Below are positions 49,972 to 57,932 of a stretch of 64,000 bases of DNA, piece by piece (positions within the stretch are counted from its first letter, which is position 1; each line of letters opens with the position of its first letter). The translations under genes and the position numbers were made by a program. This DNA comes from Pseudomonas sp. JUb42 (GTDB lineage: Bacteria > Pseudomonadota > Gammaproteobacteria > Pseudomonadales > Pseudomonadaceae): assembly GCF_024807945.1 (NCBI RefSeq), contig NZ_JANUFD010000014.1, positions 124,001 to 188,000 on the forward strand, given 5' to 3'. A model generated the notes under the pieces. It saw only the letters and a program-made list of their open reading frames with translations. It had not been told where the DNA came from and searched no databases.

Positions 49972-50077
49972 GCTGCAAGTTTCAAGCTGCAAGCGGCAAG
50001 TAAAAGCAGTTTTGCGGCGAATACCAAATTTTCTATCAACCCGGCCAGCTTGCAGCTTAAAGCTTGCGGCTTGCCGC
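49972..50077. repeat. Imperfect inverted repeat between gmaS and mgsA
   Basis: CAAGCTGCAAGCGGCAAG-type sequence on the left and AGCTTGCAGCTTAAAGCTTG on the right. It is built from short GCTGCAAG/CTTGCAGC units, unlike the REP types, and fills most of the gap between gmaS and mgsA. Confidence 0.6.
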
Positions 50078-50096
50078 TCCCGAACAAGGTGAGGCT

Positions 50097-51002
50097 ATGT
50101 GCGGAATTGTGGGCTTATATCTGAAAAATCCGGCGCTGGAATCCCAGCTCGGCAAGCTGTTCGAACCCATGCTGGCGGCCATGACCGACCGTGGTCCGGA
50201 CAGTGCCGGCTTCGCCATCTACGGTGATGAAGTGGCCGATGGCTGGGTCAAGCTGACCTTGCAGGCAACCACTGAAGATTACGACTTCAAGATGCTGGTC
50301 TCGGTCATTGAAGCCAAATTGGCCGTGCCGCTGGAGTGGTTCCAGAACGCTACGGCCATCGTCCTGAAGATCAAGGCTGAAGAAGCCGTGGTCCGTGCCC
50401 TGCTGGCTGAATTGGCGCCAACGGTGCGCATCATGAGCGCCGGGCAGAGCATTGAGATCCTCAAGGGCATGGGTTTGCCTAAAGAGATTTCCGAGCGTTT
50501 CGGCCTGGGTTCCATGAAGGGCAGTCACATCATCGGTCACACCCGCATGGCCACCGAAAGCGCGGTGACCATGGAAGGCAGCCACCCGTTTTCCACCGGC
50601 GCCGACCTGTGCCTGGTGCATAACGGCTCGCTGTCCAACCACTTCCGTCTGCGTCAGGAACTGCGCCGCGAAGGCATCCATTTTGAAACCGAAAACGACA
50701 CCGAAGTCGCCGCCGGTTACCTGGCCTGGCGCCTGCAGCAGGGCGATTCGCTCAAGCAGGCACTGGATAACTCCCTCGAAGCGCTGGACGGCTTTTTCAC
50801 CTTCGCCATCGGCACGCGCAACGGTTTTGCGGTGATCCGCGATCCGATTGCCTGCAAGCCGGCGATCCTTGCCGAGACCGACGACTACGTCGCCATGGCC
50901 TCGGAATACCAGGCGCTGTCGAGCCTGCCGGGCATTGAAAAAGCCAAGGTCTGGGAACCTGTCCCGGCCACCATGTACATCTGGGAACGCGAGTCGGCTT
51001 AA
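50097..51002 (+). CDS. mgsA: N-methylglutamate synthase subunit A (class II glutamine amidotransferase domain)
   Basis: 301 residues from the ATG at 50097. The product begins MCGIVGLYL with Cys2 as the N-terminal nucleophile. GHTRMATESAVTMEGSHPF and LVHNGSLSNHFRLR are the amidotransferase signatures shared with the N-terminal domain of glutamate synthase. In N-methylglutamate synthase it is thought to release methylamine from gamma-glutamylmethylamide. It precedes mgsB by 11 bp. Confidence 0.85.
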   Translation: MCGIVGLYLKNPALESQLGKLFEPMLAAMTDRGPDSAGFAIYGDEVADGWVKLTLQATTEDYDFKMLVSVIEAKLAVPLEWFQNATAIVLKIKAEEAVVRALLAELAPTVRIMSAGQSIEILKGMGLPKEISERFGLGSMKGSHIIGHTRMATESAVTMEGSHPFSTGADLCLVHNGSLSNHFRLRQELRREGIHFETENDTEVAAGYLAWRLQQGDSLKQALDNSLEALDGFFTFAIGTRNGFAVIRDPIACKPAILAETDDYVAMASEYQALSSLPGIEKAKVWEPVPATMYIWERESA

Positions 51003-51013
51003 GGAGCACGCAC

Positions 51014-51697
51014 ATGAAAACCATCGATCTTTCCACTGCCACCGTGCGTGATCTGAATCAGGCGCTGCACGACCAGGTCAACAACGTTCAAGACCGCGAA
51101 TGGGTCGTGACCCACGCCAACGGCGCTCACAACCTGGCGGTCGGCGTCAACGAAGCGGTATCCATCGATATCCAGGGCCACGCCGGTTACTACTGCGCGG
51201 GCATGAATCAGAAAGCCAATATCACTGTGCACGGCAACGTCGGTGTGGGCTGCGCGGAAAACATGATGTCCGGTTATGTCCGGGTCAAGGGCAGCGCTTC
51301 GCAGGCAGCCGGGGCCACGGCTCACGGCGGGCTGTTGGTCATCGAAGGTGATGCCGGTGCCCGTTGCGGCATTTCCATGAAAGGCATCGACATCGTGGTC
51401 GGCGGCAGCATCGGTCATATGAGCTGCTTCATGGGCCAGGCCGGGCGTCTGGTGGTGTGTGGCGACGCCGGGGATGCCCTGGGCGATTCGCTGTACGAAA
51501 CCCGTATCTACGTCAAAGGCAAGGTCGAGTCCCTGGGCTCGGACTGCATCGCCAAAGAGATGCGTGCCGAACACCTGGAAGAGCTGCAAGAGCTGCTTAA
51601 CCGCGCCGGTTTCAACGAAAAGGCCGCGGACTTCAAGCGCTATGGCTCGGCCCGTCAGCTGTACAACTTCAAAGTCGATAACGCTTCCGCGTACTGA
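51014..51697 (+). CDS. mgsB: N-methylglutamate synthase subunit B (GXGXG domain)
   Basis: 227 residues. It corresponds to the beta-helical GXGXG domain at the C-terminus of glutamate synthase large subunits: GHAGYYCAGMNQKANITVHGNVGVGCAE, GATAHGGLLVIEGDAGARCG, and GRLVVCGDAGDALGDSLYE show the repeated G-x-x-G turns. It is a structural subunit that brings the amidotransferase and FMN subunits together. GGAG precedes the ATG. 15 bp separate it from mgsC. Confidence 0.85.
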   Translation: MKTIDLSTATVRDLNQALHDQVNNVQDREWVVTHANGAHNLAVGVNEAVSIDIQGHAGYYCAGMNQKANITVHGNVGVGCAENMMSGYVRVKGSASQAAGATAHGGLLVIEGDAGARCGISMKGIDIVVGGSIGHMSCFMGQAGRLVVCGDAGDALGDSLYETRIYVKGKVESLGSDCIAKEMRAEHLEELQELLNRAGFNEKAADFKRYGSARQLYNFKVDNASAY

Positions 51698-51712
51698 TTC
51701 AGGAGCAAGAAC

Positions 51713-53050
51713 ATGAGTGATTCGCAAACCCCAAAGGCACCTCCAGTACTGCGTGAATCGGCCACCTTCGACCGTCTGACCATTCAGGAAATCCAGCGTG
51801 CCGCCGAAACCGGCATCTACGACATTCGCGGCGGCGGCACCAAGCGCAAGCTGCCGCACTTCGATGACCTGCTGCTGCTCGGCGCCAGCGTGTCGCGTTA
51901 CCCGCTGGAAGGCTACCGCGAGAAATGCGGCACCGACGTCATCCTCGGTAACCGCTTCGCCAAGAAGCCGCTGCACCTGAAGATCCCGGTGACCATCGCC
52001 GGCATGAGCTTCGGTGCGCTGTCGGCCAACGCCAAGGAAGCCCTGGGCCGTGGCGCGACCATCGCCGGGACCAGTACCACCACCGGCGATGGCGGCATGA
52101 CCCCGGAAGAGCGCGGCCAATCGCAGCATCTGGTGTATCAATACCTGCCGTCACGCTACGGCATGAACCCCGACGACCTGCGCAAGGCCGACGCCATTGA
52201 AATCGTCCTCGGCCAGGGCGCCAAGCCGGGCGGTGGCGGCATGCTGTTGGGCATGAAAGTCACCGAGCGTGTCGCCGGTATGCGCACCTTGCCGGTTGGC
52301 GTGGACCAGCGTTCGGCCTGCCGTCACCCGGACTGGACCGGCCCCGACGACCTGGCGATCAAGATCGCCGAGATCCGTGAAATCACCGACTGGGAAAAAC
52401 CCATCTACGTGAAAATCGGCGCCAGCCGCCCGTACTACGACGTCAAGCTGGCGGTAAAAGCCGGTGCCGATGTGATCGTCCTCGATGGCATGCAGGGTGG
52501 TACGGCGGCGACCCAGGAAGTGTTTATCGAGCACGTCGGCATCCCGATTCTGCCGGCCATTCCGCAAGCGGTTCAGGCGCTGCAAGAGATGGGCATGCAC
52601 CGCAAGGTGCAGTTGATTGTCTCCGGCGGTATCCGCAACGGCGCCGACGTGGCCAAGGCCATGGCGTTGGGTGCTGACGCAGTAGCCATCGGTACGGCCG
52701 CGCTGATCGCCCTGGGTGACAACCATCCGCGTCTGGACGAGGAGCTGAAGAAGATCGGCTCTGCGGCCGGTTTCTACGATGACTGGCAGAACGGCCGTGA
52801 CCCGGCTGGTATCACTACCCAAGACCCGGAACTGTCCAAGCGTCTGGATCCGGTGGAAGGCGGCCGTCGTCTGGCCAACTACCTGCGCGTACTGGTGCTG
52901 GAAGCCCAGACCATGGCCCGCGCATGCGGCAAGTCGCACCTGCATAACCTCGATCCGGAAGACCTGGTGGCACTGACCGTTGAGTCGGCGGCGATGGCGC
53001 GGGTGCCATTGGCCGGGACCAACTGGATTCCGGGGCAGCAGCAGTACTGA
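51713..53050 (+). CDS. mgsC: N-methylglutamate synthase subunit C (FMN-binding glutamate synthase domain)
   Basis: 445 residues. It matches the FMN domain of glutamate synthase: VTIAGMSFGALSANAKEALGRGA, IKIAEIREITDWEKPIYVKIGASRPYYDVKLAVKAGADVIVLDGMQGGT, and IVSGGIRNGADVAKAMALGADAVAIGTAAL, the FMN phosphate loop. It should add the released methylamine to 2-oxoglutarate to give N-methylglutamate. It is the last gene of the gmaS-mgsABC unit. Confidence 0.87.
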   Translation: MSDSQTPKAPPVLRESATFDRLTIQEIQRAAETGIYDIRGGGTKRKLPHFDDLLLLGASVSRYPLEGYREKCGTDVILGNRFAKKPLHLKIPVTIAGMSFGALSANAKEALGRGATIAGTSTTTGDGGMTPEERGQSQHLVYQYLPSRYGMNPDDLRKADAIEIVLGQGAKPGGGGMLLGMKVTERVAGMRTLPVGVDQRSACRHPDWTGPDDLAIKIAEIREITDWEKPIYVKIGASRPYYDVKLAVKAGADVIVLDGMQGGTAATQEVFIEHVGIPILPAIPQAVQALQEMGMHRKVQLIVSGGIRNGADVAKAMALGADAVAIGTAALIALGDNHPRLDEELKKIGSAAGFYDDWQNGRDPAGITTQDPELSKRLDPVEGGRRLANYLRVLVLEAQTMARACGKSHLHNLDPEDLVALTVESAAMARVPLAGTNWIPGQQQY

Positions 53051-53097
53051 TTCGACCGCACACAATCTCTGTGGAAGCGAATTCCGTGAGAGCGGAT

Positions 53098-53189
53098 TGT
53101 GGGAGCGAATTTATTCGCGAAGACGGTATTCAGGCCATTGAAGTCGCATTGAATGTACTGGCCTCTTCGCGAATGAATTCGCTCCCACA
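53098..53189. repeat. REPIN with nested half copies after mgsC
   Basis: TGTGGGAGCGAATTTATTCG to GAATGAATTCGCTCCCACA, 92 bp. Half copies flank it (GTGGAAGCGAATTCCGTGAG on the left, GAATTCGCTCCGCAGAATTC on the right), in the same pattern as at 40.34-40.57 kb. Confidence 0.85.
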
Positions 53190-53369
53190 GAATTCGCTCC
53201 GCAGAATTCGCGTTAACAGCAGCCGTTCACTTGAATTCGGCCTGTTTGCAGGACAAGTCTTAGAAGAAAAGTGACGAATCTGAAGGATCGCTCTCTTTAT
53301 CTTGAGTGAAATTCCTTAACAATCCCAGCCGCTTTTACCTGCCAAATTCCGGGACTAGTCTGCGCGCCG

Positions 53370-53592
53370 TCACTGACGAATCAGTGACCGGGCGTGAGAC
53401 CCCGGCTTTTATATAGGCACAGGCTGTCATCGCATATGGCAGTTGTGTGCAGGCAGACCTCGGTCTGGCCGGGTGCCTATAACCGGTATTCTCACCCTGC
53501 ACATAGCTGCCACCTTTTGCCCCGTGAGAATGGCAATGGATGGCTGCAGAAACCCGTCAACGCGTAACCTTGCAGGTTAGCGGGGTTTGATT
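53370..53592 (+). ncRNA. Strongly structured non-coding element of unknown class
   Basis: No frame is open here, but the plus strand folds well. TCACTGA/TCAGTGA (53370-53376, 53381-53387) forms a hairpin with loop CGAA. TATAGGCAC (53412-53420) pairs with GTGCCTATA (53473-53481), enclosing CTGTCA/TGGCAG (53424-53429, 53437-53442) and CAGACC/GGTCTG (53454-53459, 53462-53467). ATTCTCAC (53488-53495) pairs with GTGAGAAT (53524-53531). A last stem, TAACCT/AGGTTA (53565-53570, 53574-53579) flanked by AACCCG and CGGGGTT, ends in a T-rich run like a terminator. It could be a small RNA or an orphan leader. I do not recognise the class, and the strand is inferred from the final hairpin. Confidence 0.55.
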
Positions 53593-53593
53593 T

Positions 53594-53686
53594 TGTGGGA
53601 GCCGGCTTGCTGGCGATGGCGGTGGGTCAGACCCAGAGCCTGTTACTAGCGCTTCGCCCTCGATCGCCACCAAGGTGGCTCCCACA
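53594..53686. repeat. REPIN, GTGGGAGCCGGCTTGCTGGCG type
   Basis: TGTGGGAGCCGGCTTGCTGG on the left, ACCAAGGTGGCTCCCACA on the right, 93 bp. This is a different subtype from its neighbours. It lies directly after the structured element. Confidence 0.8.
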
Positions 53687-53709
53687 TCCGGCCAAACGGC
53701 GTCTACAAA

Positions 53710-53973
53710 TCACTCGCTTGCAGCAGGCTGATCCAGTTCTTCCAATGCCGCCGCATTGTTCTTGAACGCCGCCGCAAACACGGTGCGGTTCTTGGCCATG
53801 AAGATGCCGATATCTTCAGCCAGGTTCTCAGCCAGGTCCGGAACGTTTTTGATCAGGGTCGCGGTCAGGGATTCGGCCAGTTCGAGCATCTGGTCGTGTG
53901 CATCGGCGAGTTTGCGGTCCACGAATGTAGTCTCCAAGTCGCGGGTACTGCGATACAGGGTTTCAACAGCCAT
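53710..53973 (-). CDS. Hypothetical protein (87 aa)
   Basis: Not recognised. All helical by composition: MAVETLYRSTRDLETTFVDR, then ADAHDQMLELAESLTATLIK and IFMAKNRTVFAAAFKNNAAALEEL. It has no signal peptide or membrane segment, is acidic and ends in a short disordered tail. GAGG lies about 9 nt upstream of the ATG at 53973. It stands alone with its 3' end next to a REPIN. Confidence 0.6.
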   Translation of the reverse strand: MAVETLYRSTRDLETTFVDRKLADAHDQMLELAESLTATLIKNVPDLAENLAEDIGIFMAKNRTVFAAAFKNNAAALEELDQPAASE

Positions 53974-54263
53974 ATTCGGCCTCGTCGGTTAGGGGCTAAT
54001 CCCCGATTGAAGGTTGCAGTCTGTTCTGGTGTGCCGGGGGCCGCATACCGGCCTTTAGCAATTACTGTGTATTTATACAGGTATCAGGATAGTCCAAATA
54101 CCCGCCTGCTGAACAGGGGGCATTGCAGTCTTTTTTACACCTTGCGACAACCCGTCACGCCCTCAACCATAGCCAATGGCCCTGATCCTGCTTTAAAAAG
54201 CCTGTCGCTCAAAGCGTCACGCTTGGGCGCTACGCTCCAATCGTCTGATCAAGGAAGTACATC

Positions 54264-54749
54264 GTGAAAATCAACTGGGCTGAAACCTTGCGTCAGCGCG
54301 TACATAACTGTGCTGAATCACTGGGCAACCTGTTCGTCGAGAGCTTCCACTATCTGGCGCTGTTCGCCATCGGCGGGGTCACGGCGTGGGCGGCGGTCAT
54401 GGCGTTCCTGGGCATGCTGGAAAAGGGCCACATTGCCGTCGATGACATCCTGTTGCTGTTCATCTACCTGGAACTGGGGGCGATGGTCGGGATCTATTTC
54501 AAGACCAACCACATGCCCGTGCGCTTTCTGATCTACGTAGCGATCACGGCCCTGACGCGCCTGCTGATCTCCGACGTCTCGCACCATAACCCACCGGATA
54601 TCGGCATCATCTACCTGTGCGGCGGGATTCTGCTGCTGGCGTTTGCGATTCTGGTGGTGCGCTATGCGTCGTCGCAGTATCCGTCGGTCAAGGTGCAGGA
54701 TCCGCACAGCAAGACCAAGGCGCTGGTTGAGGAGAGTGGGGAGAGTTAA
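54264..54749 (+). CDS. PsiE-family (phosphate-starvation-inducible) membrane protein
   Basis: 161 residues with four membrane segments (ALFAIGGVTAWAAVMAFLGML, AVDDILLLFIYLELGAMVGIYF, VRFLIYVAITALTRLLI, DIGIIYLCGGILLLAFAILVVRYA). FIYLELGAMVGIYFKTNHMPVRFLIYVAITA is close to E. coli PsiE in pattern (quoted in part as membrane segments 2 and 3). The function is unknown even in E. coli. AAGGAAG precedes the ATG. No Pho box was evident upstream. Confidence 0.8.
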   Translation: MKINWAETLRQRVHNCAESLGNLFVESFHYLALFAIGGVTAWAAVMAFLGMLEKGHIAVDDILLLFIYLELGAMVGIYFKTNHMPVRFLIYVAITALTRLLISDVSHHNPPDIGIIYLCGGILLLAFAILVVRYASSQYPSVKVQDPHSKTKALVEESGES

Positions 54750-54770
54750 AGCTGGGGGGATCATCAGAGG

Positions 54771-54796
54771 CAAAAAAGGAGCCCCGAGGGGCTCCT
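54771..54796 (-). terminator. Rho-independent terminator of the iron alcohol dehydrogenase gene
   Basis: Tight stem AGGAGCCCC/GGGGCTCCT (54777-54785, 54788-54796) with a 2-nt loop. On the minus strand it is followed by six T. It lies 15 bp after the stop of the gene at 54811-55959. Confidence 0.8.
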
Positions 54797-54810
54797 GACT
54801 TGGCCAGGCA

Positions 54811-55959
54811 TCACATCGCAATACGAAAGATCTCTTCAATCTCGCCCTGATTCGCCGGGCGCGGGTTGGTGAAGCCGCAGGCGTCTTTCATGGCGTTGGC
54901 GGCCAGGGTGGGGATGTCGTCGGCCTTGGCGCCCAGTTCGGCCAGGCCGCCCGGAATGCCGATATCCCCTGACAGTTTACGGATGGCCGCAATGGCCGCC
55001 GCTGCGCCTTCGGTGTTGTCCAGGCGCTGGGTGTCGATGCCCATGGCGGTGGCTACATCTTTCAAGCGAGCCGGGCAAACGCTGGCGTTGAAGCTTTCCA
55101 CATGGGGCAGCAGCACCGCGTTGCAGACGCCGTGGGGCAGGTCGTAGAAGCCGCCCAACTGGTGCGCCATGGCGTGCACATAACCCAACGACGCATTGTT
55201 GAAAGCCATGCCCGCGAGGAACTGCGCGTAGGCCATGTTTTCCCGTGCCGGCATGTCATTGCCGTTGGCCACGGCGGTGCGCAGGTTGGCGGAGATCAGC
55301 TCCACGGCCTTGAGGGCGCAGGCGTCGGTGATCGGCGTGGCAGCGGTGGAGACGTAGGCTTCGATGGCGTGGGTCAGGGCGTCCATGCCGGTGGCAGCGG
55401 TCAGGCCCTTGGGCATGGCGGCCATCAGCGCCGGGTCGTTGACCGACAGCAGGGGGGTGACGTTGCGGTCAACGATAGCCATTTTCACATGGCGGGTTTC
55501 GTCGGTGATGATGCAGAAACGGGTCATTTCACTGGCCGTGCCGGCCGTGGTGTTGATGGCAATCAGCGGCATTTGTGGCTTGGCGGATTGATCGACACCT
55601 TCGTAATCGCTGATTTCCCCGCCGTTGGCCGCCACCAGAGCGATGCCCTTGGCGCAGTCATGGGGCGAACCGCCACCGAGGGAAATAATGAAATCGGCGC
55701 CGCTGAGCTTGAGTTGCTCCAGGCCTTTTTCCACGTTGCTGACAGTCGGGTTGGGTTTGGCGCCGTCGAAGATCGTGGCGTTGATGTCCTGTTCTTGCAG
55801 CAGCGCCGCAACCTTGGTGGCTACGCCTGCCTTGGCCAGGCCCGCATCGGTGACGATCAGTGCGTGACGGAAGCCGTATTTACGGATGGCGTCCATTGCT
55901 TCGTTAAGGCTGCCGATGCCCATCATGTTCACGGACGGAATGAAGAAGGTGCTGCTCAT
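54811..55959 (-). CDS. yiaY: Iron-containing alcohol dehydrogenase (YiaY/AdhB type)
   Basis: 382 residues with GAGGA before the ATG. NAD site FIISLGGGSPHDCAKGIALVA, and the metal ligands in GMDALTHAIEAYVS, YVHAMAHQLGGFYDLPHGVCNAVLLPHV (Asp and three His), are those of group III iron-dependent alcohol dehydrogenases. Substrates may include ethanol and other short-chain alcohols. It is monocistronic with its own terminator. There is no link to the methylamine genes beyond proximity (about 2 kb). Confidence 0.87.
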   Translation of the reverse strand: MSSTFFIPSVNMMGIGSLNEAMDAIRKYGFRHALIVTDAGLAKAGVATKVAALLQEQDINATIFDGAKPNPTVSNVEKGLEQLKLSGADFIISLGGGSPHDCAKGIALVAANGGEISDYEGVDQSAKPQMPLIAINTTAGTASEMTRFCIITDETRHVKMAIVDRNVTPLLSVNDPALMAAMPKGLTAATGMDALTHAIEAYVSTAATPITDACALKAVELISANLRTAVANGNDMPARENMAYAQFLAGMAFNNASLGYVHAMAHQLGGFYDLPHGVCNAVLLPHVESFNASVCPARLKDVATAMGIDTQRLDNTEGAAAAIAAIRKLSGDIGIPGGLAELGAKADDIPTLAANAMKDACGFTNPRPANQGEIEEIFRIAM

Positions 55960-56125
55960 GATTAATCCTCTTTTTATGGTTATTTGGCCGGGAGGCCGGA
56001 GGTGCGCTCATCAAGTGGGATTCATCCTAGGAGCATCATGCGGGGGACTAAATGGTCCTTTAGGTAGGGAAATAACGGGTCTTTGGTCGTAGTGGCGCGA
56101 TGATGGGGAACCGTAAATTGCAGAC

Positions 56126-56155
56126 AAAAAAATGCCCCGGTGAAGGGGCATTTTT
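56126..56155. terminator. Bidirectional Rho-independent terminator
   Basis: AAAAATGCCCC/GGGGCATTTTT (11 bp) with a 6-nt loop, 16 bp after the stop of the YXWGXW lipoprotein gene on the minus strand. The symmetric A and T runs suggest both directions. Confidence 0.85.
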
Positions 56156-56170
56156 GCTGCTTTCAAAGCG

Positions 56171-56506
56171 TTAGCGGGCCCATTCGCCCTGATGCCAGTG
56201 CCAGCTGTTGCCGCGCTGTTCCCAGTACGGGTGCACGTAGCGATAACCGGCGCGTTCTGCTTCCCAGTGGCCGTGCACCGCCACATAGCGGCCGCCTTCC
56301 CAGTTCCAGTAGCCACGGGCCCAGACATAGCCCGGCCGCGGACGCGGTTCGACTTCGACGTATTGCACGGGCGGTGGTTGGGGGGCGATGACTTCGGCGT
56401 AGGCGGGGCGTTCGACCACGACCCGGCGTTCGCGGTAAGGGTGCTCGTAGACGCAGCCGGAAGCGGTGGCGACCAGGGCGAGCACAGCAGCGTAACGTAA
56501 AAACAT
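56171..56506 (-). CDS. YXWGXW-repeat lipoprotein
   Basis: 111 residues. The signal peptide ends in the lipobox TASGC (Cys18). The mature part has a Pro-rich linker (APQPPPVQYVEVEPRPRPGYVW) and the repeats YVWARGYWNWEGGRYVAV, GHWE and YWEQRGNSWHWHQGEW of the YXWGXW family. It is an outer-membrane or periplasmic lipoprotein of unknown role. GAGGAGG precedes the ATG. Confidence 0.85.
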   Translation of the reverse strand: MFLRYAAVLALVATASGCVYEHPYRERRVVVERPAYAEVIAPQPPPVQYVEVEPRPRPGYVWARGYWNWEGGRYVAVHGHWEAERAGYRYVHPYWEQRGNSWHWHQGEWAR

Positions 56507-56619
56507 ACAACCTCCTCGGTGATCCCGGCGTCGGGTGAAACAGCGCCGGGAGGGACGATCGAGTTAGTTGTAACAGGTTGTGTCTGTCGACTGCCTGAAC
56601 ACGGATCCTGCCACCCTGT

Positions 56620-56711
56620 TGTGGGACCGGCTTCAGCCGGGAAGGGGGCGGTACATCCAATACATATTCATGGCTTCGAGTAAGGTCTTCCCGGCTAAAG
56701 CCGGCCCCACA
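56620..56711. repeat. REPIN, GTGGGACCGGCTTCAGCC type
   Basis: TGTGGGACCGGCTTCAGCCG to CGGCTAAAGCCGGCCCCACA, 92 bp, between the DUF3509 gene (3' side) and the lipoprotein promoter. Confidence 0.85.
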
Positions 56712-56745
56712 GGAAGAGTGCGTTAATGTGGGTGCCAGGCAAGGC

Positions 56746-57081
56746 CTAAAGCCGGGCCACCTGCACATTGCGCAGGCTCTGCCAGTCATTGCGGCGGGCC
56801 GGGACGGCCAGGGTGCGCAGGTTATCGCCGTCGGTCATGGCCGCGAGGATTTCCATGGCGCAGTGGCCTTTTTCGATGGCGATGCCGAATTGCACGCTCT
56901 CGATCAGCCGCGCCAGGCGCTTGGGCTCGTTGCGCTGGGCGGCGCTGATCAGGCGTTTGGCAACCACGCCCGATTCATTGGAAAGGGTCAGCATGATACT
57001 GCCATCGAGGCCTTGAATACTTAGATTCACCCGGTAGTCAGGGTGAAAGGCGTCGGTGATCTGTTGAAATGGATTATCCAT
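56746..57081 (-). CDS. DUF3509-like protein
   Basis: 111 residues. NPFQQITDAFHPDYRVNLSIQG, GSIMLTLSNESGVVAKRLIS and RNEPKRLARLIESVQFGIAIE fit the small Pseudomonas DUF3509 family as I recall it. It is cytoplasmic with no membrane segments. Function unknown. No strong ribosome site was seen before the ATG at 57081. Confidence 0.55.
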   Translation of the reverse strand: MDNPFQQITDAFHPDYRVNLSIQGLDGSIMLTLSNESGVVAKRLISAAQRNEPKRLARLIESVQFGIAIEKGHCAMEILAAMTDGDNLRTLAVPARRNDWQSLRNVQVARL

Positions 57082-57445
57082 TATTCGCTACCTGCCAGTG
57101 GGTCTGCATAAGTTGACTTGGTGTTAGTCCCTTTAGTTCTCAACGGGTGATCAACGGCGTGAAGTTTTATGTTCGGCCATTGGGGATGGGTACACCGGTG
57201 TACTTGCATGGTTCGGGCCAGATATCGCGTGACGGCAGTAAGTGCAAAGGCAGGCAGGACGCGGGGTTCAGCGTTTGTTGGTCGATGTGGGTGTCGATTG
57301 TAGGACGATCCGTCGAGCGGTCATTTTGCGCAGGTGTTGCAGATATTGAACAAAGCACCATTACAGCGCCTCGAGTGTATGCATTGGTGCGCTCTGTGGT
57401 GGCATATACAGCGTTTTCACATCACTGTAATAGATGCGCGCAAAC
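57082..57445. other. Intergenic region without a supported gene
   Basis: A plus-strand open frame (57147-57491) crosses it but has no ribosome site, is Cys/Arg-rich like random GC sequence, and runs into the hpf terminator. A 14-bp perfect palindrome GTACACCGGTGTAC at 57190-57203 is the only regulator-like feature seen. Confidence 0.5.
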
Positions 57446-57480
57446 AAAAAGGGCGAGCCTGTTTTCACAGGCCCGCCCTT
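57446..57480 (-). terminator. Rho-independent terminator of the hpf-like gene
   Basis: AAGGGCG-A-GCCTG pairs with CAGGC-C-CGCCCTT (one mismatch). On the minus strand it is followed by TTTTTGTTTG. It lies 27 bp after the stop. Confidence 0.78.
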
Positions 57481-57506
57481 GTCGATGGTGATGATGAAAA
57501 GTTGGA

Positions 57507-57932
57507 TCAGCCGACCTGAGCTTCTTTCTCCTGCTCTTTTTCCAGGAATTCTTCCTGCAGCAGAGCGTCTGGATTGACCGCGTCCTGGTCTTCAAGGACT
57601 ACGGCATTTTGACCTGGGCGTTTGTGGCGCAGTTTGCCAAACAGGTGCTCCAGGGCGTGATCGAGTTTTACAGCGGCGCCATCCACTGCCTGGGCCAGGC
57701 TATCGGCTTTGTGGGTGACTGAAATCGGTTGGTGTCCTTTTGGCCGGGCTTCCATCTGGCAGCGGATGTCATGCGGGCCGGGCTTGTCGCCATTTTCGTC
57801 GCGGATATGGACTTCGACGCGGGTCAAATCTTCTTCATAGCGTTCGAGCGTGCTTTCAACAGTGGTACGTACCCACTCCTCCAGTCGGATGCTGCTTTCG
57901 ATGTGGTTATCGCTATTGACTTGGATTTGCAT
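57507..57932 (-). CDS. HPF/RaiA-family ribosome hibernation factor
   Basis: 141 residues. The N-terminal 100 residues fit the HPF/YfiA fold: VESTLERYEEDLTRVEVHIRDENGDK, DIRCQMEARPKGHQPISV, and SLAQAVDGAAVKLDHALEHLFGK. A Glu-rich acidic tail follows (LLQEEFLEKEQEKEA). It lacks the long C-terminal dimerising domain of long HPF. It probably binds the small ribosomal subunit in stress. It is distinct from the rpoN-linked hpf. AGGGAA lies upstream of the ATG. Confidence 0.78.
   Translation of the reverse strand: MQIQVNSDNHIESSIRLEEWVRTTVESTLERYEEDLTRVEVHIRDENGDKPGPHDIRCQMEARPKGHQPISVTHKADSLAQAVDGAAVKLDHALEHLFGKLRHKRPGQNAVVLEDQDAVNPDALLQEEFLEKEQEKEAQVG

Noticed and set aside
53071..53274. 67-residue plus-strand frame after mgsC
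   Set aside because: Most of it is REPIN sequence (GSEFIRED, SSRMNSLPQ), a peptide pattern that recurs wherever REP elements are translated.
57147..57491. 114-residue plus-strand open frame
   Set aside because: No ribosome site, unlikely composition (many Cys, Ser, Arg), and it overlaps the hpf terminator.
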